This document shows positions 60,001-64,000 of a stretch of DNA of 64,000 bases, piece after piece; position 1 is the stretch's first letter, and each line of letters opens with the position of its first letter. The DNA lies in NCBI GenBank assembly GCA_011800805.1, contig MPNW01000013.1, positions 493,386 to 557,385 on the forward strand, read 5' to 3'. Source of the stretch: Hirudo medicinalis (Eukaryota; Annelida; Clitellata; Hirudinida; Hirudinidae). A model generated the notes under the pieces. It was given only the letters and a program-made list of their open reading frames with translations. It had not been told where the DNA came from and made no database searches. A program made the translations under genes and the position numbers.

Positions 60001-62740
60001 CATCAATTCCAGGAAAAGTTGGCATAGGACCAGCAAAGTAATCACTGAATTTCACATTAGAAAGGTTGTACTTTTTAACTACAGAATCCTGTGTAGAAGG
60101 TATTTTGACATTCTTAATTAATAATAAATTAGTAATAACTATGATTAGTGAATTCTTGATAACCAAATGAAATTTGTATTGCAAATACCAAATGGTCTTA
60201 GTTAAATCAATGCATCTTATTGTCAATATTATTGTCATGAATAAAAAAATAATAATCTCTATTTAAAATGACACTTATTTCCTTAAGGCTGATCCATATT
60301 TCTACTAATTTGGTCAATTTGTTTATGTTCCTATTATTCCATTATTAAATGATGACTACAAAAACTCACCAATGTTTAGCAGATATTGAATATTGGTGAA
60401 TAATTTAACATGGGAAAACCCTAATTTTTTAACCCCAGGCAGATTCAATGCGAAAACCCATTAGTTGTTCATTTCGAAAATTTCAAAATTGAGTAAGCTG
60501 ATAATAAAGTTCCTTTCTTTAACATTACTTAATTAATTTTAATTTTTATTATTATAAAACTTTGACTATGATGAATAATGAACATGTAAGGCTACTTTAG
60601 GGTTATGACTTTTTGGAACTTCATGTCCCTTAGGGTGGCCCTTATATGATAAAAAAAAAATTTTTTTTAATATATTAGCTCGGACCTTCTCAAATGGTTC
60701 CAAGTTTGATAAAAAATATTAACACATCTAATATATATTATATAATAATGTAAATATATTAACATAATCTAAATATTGTCCAATCCTGCTCATATTTGGC
60801 TTGAATTATTTTTTTATATATATTGGACCTCATTTGGGGGGGTCAGACAATAAAATTTTAAAACTTCAAAAATAAGGGCCACCCTATTGTTCCTGTGTAA
60901 TAAATCGAAGAACCTTTGTCCAAAAGTACTGAAAAAAACATTAATTTGATTTAATTTTTTAAAAAGGTCATCAATTTTGATTTTGATTGGTATCCTACTG
61001 TTGTTTTCAAGTGATTGTTCTTCCAATGGAAAAGTTCTTTTTTCTATATGATTCTTGAAATTGTATGATATTCTTTGTCCAGATATTCTTTTTTTTTCTT
61101 TCAGTGTTAAAAGCACTTTTGTGAGACAATAAATAAGCAATTAGCGTTGCTTATTTAGGAAGCTTATATACTTATAAATAATGAATGTTCTAGAAACTTC
61201 TATTTAATTCTAATAAGTTTCCTGAAGTTCTAGAGGACTTCCAAAAGTTGTAGTGCTACTGGCTTAATTTAGTCTAGCTGATTAAAGTCTGTTGTGTGAC
61301 TGAGATGATTTGAACTACATAGTGCTACTAATTGTATATATCACTTATATGTGATTTTAGAAATTTGGTGTTGGGGTGACTTTAAAAACTTAATAGAATT
61401 AAACCCTTTTTCATCTTTTTCCTTTTTGGCAAAAGTTCATTGATTTATATTAACATATCAATCAATTAGGCGTGCAGGTTGGCCGAATGGGTTACGTTCC
61501 TGCATACGGCAGTAATGGCAACAGTCGTAATGTGTCGTGTTCGAAACCCAGCCTGCACTGCCGCAAGCGCCCTTGGGAAGGAGCGCTATATAAATGGTTG
61601 ACAAGAAGCTCCTCTGATGCTACGCATATGACGCTATATAAATGAAGTACATTTATAATGCAAGAAATTAATTATTTTAAAAGTCAATATCAAGAGGAGG
61701 AAATGTTATTAACAGGAAATATTAAAGAAAGTCCCATTTATGTAACACCATTACCAGATCATAAGGGGTACTTTTGTTAACCTATAATTTTTATTTATTT
61801 ACTTTATTTAGTATTTTTGTGGAAATGCAAGATGGATTGAGAATTTGACTTAATATGATTGCTCCTTTAATATCACATGCAAGAATGCAACCCTCTGAGC
61901 CAACTTGCATGCCAAAACTAGGTTTCCCTACTGATGAATCAAACTCTGGCTTTGGTATGAATGTCAAAATAACTAAAGTGCCACTAAATAACTAGGACTG
62001 CATGAAATTTTTTAAATCAAGAATACAAATGTGAAAATGGGTACATTTTCAGATTGATTAGCAAAAACTATATACTATCTTAGATTAACAGGCTACAACA
62101 AACCTCTTTGGCAGCCTAACTTAAGCAAGTTTCACTTTTTCATGCCTTTTAATCTTCACTTTGATTTTCACTTAACTCATTTGACATTAAGTAAATATTT
62201 AATGCTAATAAGCATTTTAAAAGCTCTAAAATGCTACTACCTTTAACTTCCAAATCCCTTTGCCTTTGTGTTCGCAGTGTTTTTTTAGGAAAAGCTTGCA
62301 GGAATCCCGATTAAAAAGATTTTTGTTGCGACTGCCAAAACAATAAATGATTATAATTAAGGCACATGTTACAAGGTAACATATAGGTTTAATTTTAATG
62401 GTAACACAACCTTGTTAATAAGAAAAAGAAATAGTTATAACAATAAAAAAAAAAAATTTCAACTATTACACTATTTAACTGATTCCCATGTTTCATCATG
62501 ACAAATTTTTATCATCAACATATCTTCCACATATTAAATAATAGGAATAAGAAATAAATTAAAGACATAAGTCAATTAATGTACTCCATGAGATGCAAAA
62601 AATTAACATAATCTAGGAATATTAGCATAAATAAATTTATAAAGTAGCACCTCATATTTTTAGCATTGGACATTATAGCAATTCCAGTATTTTGATCCTG
62701 GGACATGTATTGGAATGAAGATGAATCTGCTGAACACCTC
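45019..62740 (-). CDS. baz1a-like: BAZ1A/ACF1-like chromatin remodelling subunit (5' end missing)
   Basis: Twenty-one exons with matching phases: 62740-62651, 62331-62241, 60088-59974, 59592-59564, 59243-59175, 56493-56367, 54581-54444, 53459-53361, 53274-53068, 52965-52800, 51486-51436, 51329-50549, 49377-49304, 49170-49058, 47789-47700, 47635-47355, 47274-47117, 46562-46474, 46062-45667, 45603-45443 and 45294-45019. The visible product is about 1199 residues; human BAZ1A has about 1556. Order of parts: the post-WAC segment (RNKNLFNRDSCKLFLKKHCE against RRKHLFSRDKLKLFLKQHCE), DDT domain (DLPSAIPVMLF, VMEFLSCFGQF), WHIM segments (KLKLLNALIDQVLSLP; GMDRTYRRYWLFKSVPGLFV), a single PHD finger (CKVCRKKKDGENMLLCDSCD; IPEGDWFCPSCQ), an acidic linker, and a bromodomain (HAWPFLKPV, APDYFDIIEKPIDL, with the acetyl-lysine-binding Asn in LYNCPNT). 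ACF1 pairs with SNF2H/ISWI to space nucleosomes. The WAC domain, expected upstream, was not found in the last 1.3 kb and probably lies outside. Confidence 0.93.
46865..46950 (+). repeat. SINE fragment
   Basis: Head portion of the SINE: ggcaagttaactcagagggt, gcgatcctgc, then tgtttgcaacccagctataaa, in a BAZ1A-like intron. Confidence 0.6.
48048..48865 (-). mobile_element. Decayed hAT-like DNA transposon
   Basis: Minus-strand translation with stops shows REDSVQ, a KTKMRNRLDVDHLEK-type stretch (one base shift) and QVAFVWKC/ QSL, similar to the C-terminal dimerisation region of hAT-type transposases. Near-matching ends (ctctaag near 48052 and cttagagg near 48855) suggest short inverted repeats. 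The right part (48640-48790) is repeated at 26795-26950. It sits in the intron between BAZ1A-like exons 49058 and 47789. Confidence 0.5.
49378..50548. other. BAZ1A-like intron
   Basis: 1.17 kb without recognisable coding sequence or repeat family; AT-rich. Confidence 0.5.
51750..51925 (+). repeat. SINE copy followed by (CTCA)n tail
   Basis: Nearly full copy: box A ttagctcggagggt, core gacggtaaaagtgacagtcg, box B gttcgaaaccc, then two ggcgctatataaat tails. A CACT array (about 51925-51950) follows, as expected for a SINE 3' end. Confidence 0.8.
52070..52200. repeat. Two diverged direct repeats 88 bp apart
   Basis: gtatctcttggcctc followed by a ttgt..at and ttaataaact block occurs at about 52077-52112 and again at 52165-52200 in a BAZ1A-like intron. 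Confidence 0.5.
53749..53927 (+). repeat. SINE copy, nearly full length
   Basis: Box A ttggccgaatgggtta, box B gttcgaaaccc, cttgggaaggga, an A run and a final actatataaatgaac. Confidence 0.8.
54101..54190 (-). repeat. SINE fragment, reverse
   Basis: Minus-strand order matches the other SINE heads: tttgcaagctaactcagaag, gcattctcacaagcaa, then ttgggttcacaacccagctt. Confidence 0.65.
54788..54895 (+). mobile_element. Partial MITE of the gggtggcccttat family
   Basis: About 105 bp match, with roughly one substitution per six bases, the reverse complement of the right half of the complete element at 60633-60884. It starts at the terminal gggtggcccttat. The other end is missing. Confidence 0.7.
55267..56100 (+). 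pseudogene. Decayed transposon-type ORF of uncertain class
   Basis: The plus strand opens with KLPSGKQVLDYFLYLHTVLK, then IYTVDRVKDFQGEIPTWHH; later parts in other frames read YLSEDLIIFSLIDPEVDSIT and NSCNMLCMLSNRI. The order (a VLDYFFFLH-like start, then an L-E-WKxLQK-like stretch) recalls an uncharacterised family of mobile-element proteins in invertebrates. Stops and shifts make it inactive. It lies antisense in a BAZ1A-like intron. Confidence 0.45.
57134..57180 (+). repeat. Short dispersed repeat, copy 2
   Basis: Matches 29522-29570 (agtagtattttattaatgtc, ctcagc, taac.tgatgaa). It lies inside the left part of the Tc1-like element, so the block near 29.5 kb may be a fragment of a related element. 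Confidence 0.6.
57433..58285 (+). pseudogene. Broken Tc1-like transposase
   Basis: The first part (57445-57849) holds the paired-like DNA-binding region (LTKEERGQIVAFRKANYSIR). The second part (57866-58285) has the catalytic domain: IFSDEKKFNLDRPDG with the first Asp, FQQDNAPIH with the second, and LNPIENVWG with the Glu 35 residues on (34 between), a DD34E triad. A frame break separates the parts near 57850. Between LRKEK and LLPFVETKEH roughly 35-40 residues usual in the family are absent, so this copy is disabled twice. Confidence 0.88.
58567..59174. other. BAZ1A-like intron remainder
   Basis: No coding sequence or repeat family recognised between the Tc1-like element and the exon ending at 59175. 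Confidence 0.45.
60633..60884. mobile_element. MITE with 13-bp TIRs and TA duplication
   Basis: The ends gggtggcccttat and ataagggccaccc are perfect inverted repeats, with TA at 60631-60632 and 60885-60886. The 252-bp AT-rich interior has no ORF. A second, partial copy is at 54788-54895. Confidence 0.85.
60885..61140 (-). other. Lysine-rich minus-strand ORF, unrecognised
   Basis: An open frame of about 75 coding-like residues (KEKKRISGQRISYNFKNHIE and beyond) borders the MITE. It is not in phase with a needed BAZ1A-like exon, because the neighbouring exons 62241 and 60088 already join in phase 0. It may be another element. Confidence 0.2.
61471..61650 (+). repeat. Best-preserved SINE copy
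   Basis: tRNA-like head with box A (tggccgaatggg) and box B (gttcgaaaccc) 63 bases apart, then gcgcccttgggaaggagc, two ctatataaatg units separated by about 45 bp. This copy was used as reference for the others. Confidence 0.85.
61876..61912 (-). repeat. SINE head fragment, reverse
   Basis: Minus strand gcaagttggctcagagggtt followed by gcattcttgca: the box A part only. Confidence 0.5.
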
Positions 62741-63593
62741 CTATGAATACAAATTCATACAATTCATATCATTCAAATTTTCATACAAAATAAGCTTAGT
62801 TAATTATAAATTTTAATGAATAAATTTAATGGATAAACCAACATTGATATTATTACTAATGCCCATAGGCAACCAAATATCAAAATATCAATTCACCATA
62901 AATTTGAACCCCATCGTTATTGATAGGGTTTTGCTAGTTACAGTAATTCTTAAAATATTAAATTTATTATCACTAGAAATCTTAATAAATATATTCCAGC
63001 ACTGTGCAAATAAAAAAATTTAATGAGTAAATGTGTCAAAATGACAGTATCCCTATGGACAGTCTTGCTCTATTTTCAGATGTCAATGTTAAACTAAGGA
63101 AAATGCAAAATGCATATCAACTGATACACAGAAGACAAATTTAACACACCCATAGAAAATCTTGACAGGAAAATGTACATTTATTATAATTTAATTAAAA
63201 AAGATATGAATTAAATTTGTTTATTTCTTTCTGAGACCCTCAATCATGTCTTCCCAATCTAGTCCTGTACCCTGTCTAAAACAATTAACGTCATCCAACA
63301 AATTTAATTGGTGTAAAATCGCTATATAAAAACCAAGATGTCATATTCCAGGCTTCTTGATGGGAAATGATTGGCATAGTTGGATTGCCATGTTTCATAT
63401 ACAAACAGGTTTTATTGTAATTTAAAATGTTTTTAATGATGCTCACTCATGCATAGGCCAATAATTTAACGTAACAAATTCACAAAACATTTGTGAATTA
63501 TTTCCAAATTAATCTCTTTCCTCTAATTTAAATGAGTTATCTATGGAAAATAAATTGGAAATGGTAAGATTTCGGAATACAAGAATAAATATT
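62741..63593. other. Upstream BAZ1A-like intron or region
   Basis: No exon encoding the WAC domain could be found. The segment 63065-63380 is the second copy of the repeat at 14200-14470. Confidence 0.45.
63065..63380. repeat. Dispersed repeat, copy 2 (first at 14200-14470)
   Basis: Shared ordered blocks: atgttaaactaagga, ctgatacacagaagacaa, tttctttctgag, gcttcttgatgggaaatg. The last block is the strongest match. Confidence 0.55.
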
Positions 63594-63880
63594 AGGCATG
63601 CAGGTTGGTTGAATGGGTTGCGTTCCTGAAAGCAGCGGTGATAGCAACAATAGTAATGTGTCATGTTTGCAACCCAGCCTGCACCACCAGGAAAATGAGA
63701 GATTGATTAAAAAGTGCCTTCACATCCTGTTTGGATACATAAGGCAATCAAAAGATCGGATAAATACAAACACAATTTCCGATAATGTATCCATTAAAAA
63801 AATGTTTCAAGCTTCTTCAAAAGAACCACATTACAATAATGCTCTGCAAAATTATATAAATGGTATTTTTTTTTATATTT
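63594..63880 (+). repeat. Composite SINE-headed repeat, copy 2
   Basis: SINE head (ggttggttgaatgggtt, box B gtttgcaaccc), lacking the ggcgctatataaatgg unit, followed by the same long tail as 16151-16510 (aaaaagtgccttcacatcc, aaaagatcgg, gcttcttcaaaagaacc). Confidence 0.75.
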
Positions 63881-64000
63881 AAGTAAATATTATTTTTATT
63901 GTGGAATGTGTAGCTGGAATGTCAGCTGTACAGAAAGATGAAAATGTCAGCCCTCAACAAATAAAATTCCTTCTTAAAATGATTTCAATGCAATTAAATA

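Noticed and set aside
59990..60088. Donor at 59989 (AAAG|GTCTTT) for the BAZ1A-like exon
   Set aside because: It gives a phase conflict with the next two exons; the donor CAAG|GTATTT at 59973 resolves all phases.
63222..63300. Minus-strand peptide (DWEDMIEGLRKK) as a possible WAC exon
   Set aside because: It lies within the dispersed repeat shared with 14200-14470 and does not match the WAC domain.

Overview
The window is nuclear DNA from an animal. It is AT-rich, its genes are split by introns with GT-AG borders, and it holds chordate-type developmental and chromatin genes plus many old transposons. Several introns are very short (58, 62, 64 and 66 bp) and sit beside introns of several kilobases. 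This mix, with emx, POM121-like and Tuba-like genes, would fit a tunicate or another invertebrate deuterostome, but the sequence alone does not settle the organism.

Six protein genes can be read exon by exon with matching phases. (1) 1-2601, minus: the 5' part of a DNMBP/Tuba-like scaffold with four SH3 domains, running off the left edge. (2) 3591-8765, plus: a 13-exon FG-repeat nucleoporin of the POM121 type, divergent from gene 1. (3) 9479-18033, plus: an 18-exon SH3BGRL homologue. Its thioredoxin-like domain (three exons, 115 residues) is followed by a tail of about 440 residues made of 15 phase-0 exons rich in serine runs, acidic residues and lysine. (4) 23554-30957, plus: a serine-rich coiled-coil protein that I do not recognise, with one apparent frame break. 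(5) 35029-40698, minus: an emx homeobox gene with three exons; both introns sit where vertebrate EMX genes have them. (6) 45019-62740, minus: 21 exons of a BAZ1A/ACF1-like chromatin remodelling subunit (DDT, WHIM, PHD, bromodomain), with the WAC-encoding 5' exons beyond the right edge.

The space between and inside these genes holds mobile-element debris. There is a tRNA-derived SINE family with at least eleven copies, a Tc1-like DD34E element with both terminal repeats and TA duplications, and pogo/Tigger-like and hAT-like remnants. There are also two MITE families, a decayed LTR-retrotransposon gag with an LTR junction, two pieces of non-LTR retrotransposon and a decayed unclassified transposon ORF. 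A decayed, spliced-looking gene of unknown family lies at 19072-22080.

No operon-like system or defence locus is present. The strongest candidate for something new is the SH3BGRL gene with its expanded exon array, which turns a small redox-fold protein into a protein with a long, probably phosphorylated, low-complexity tail.
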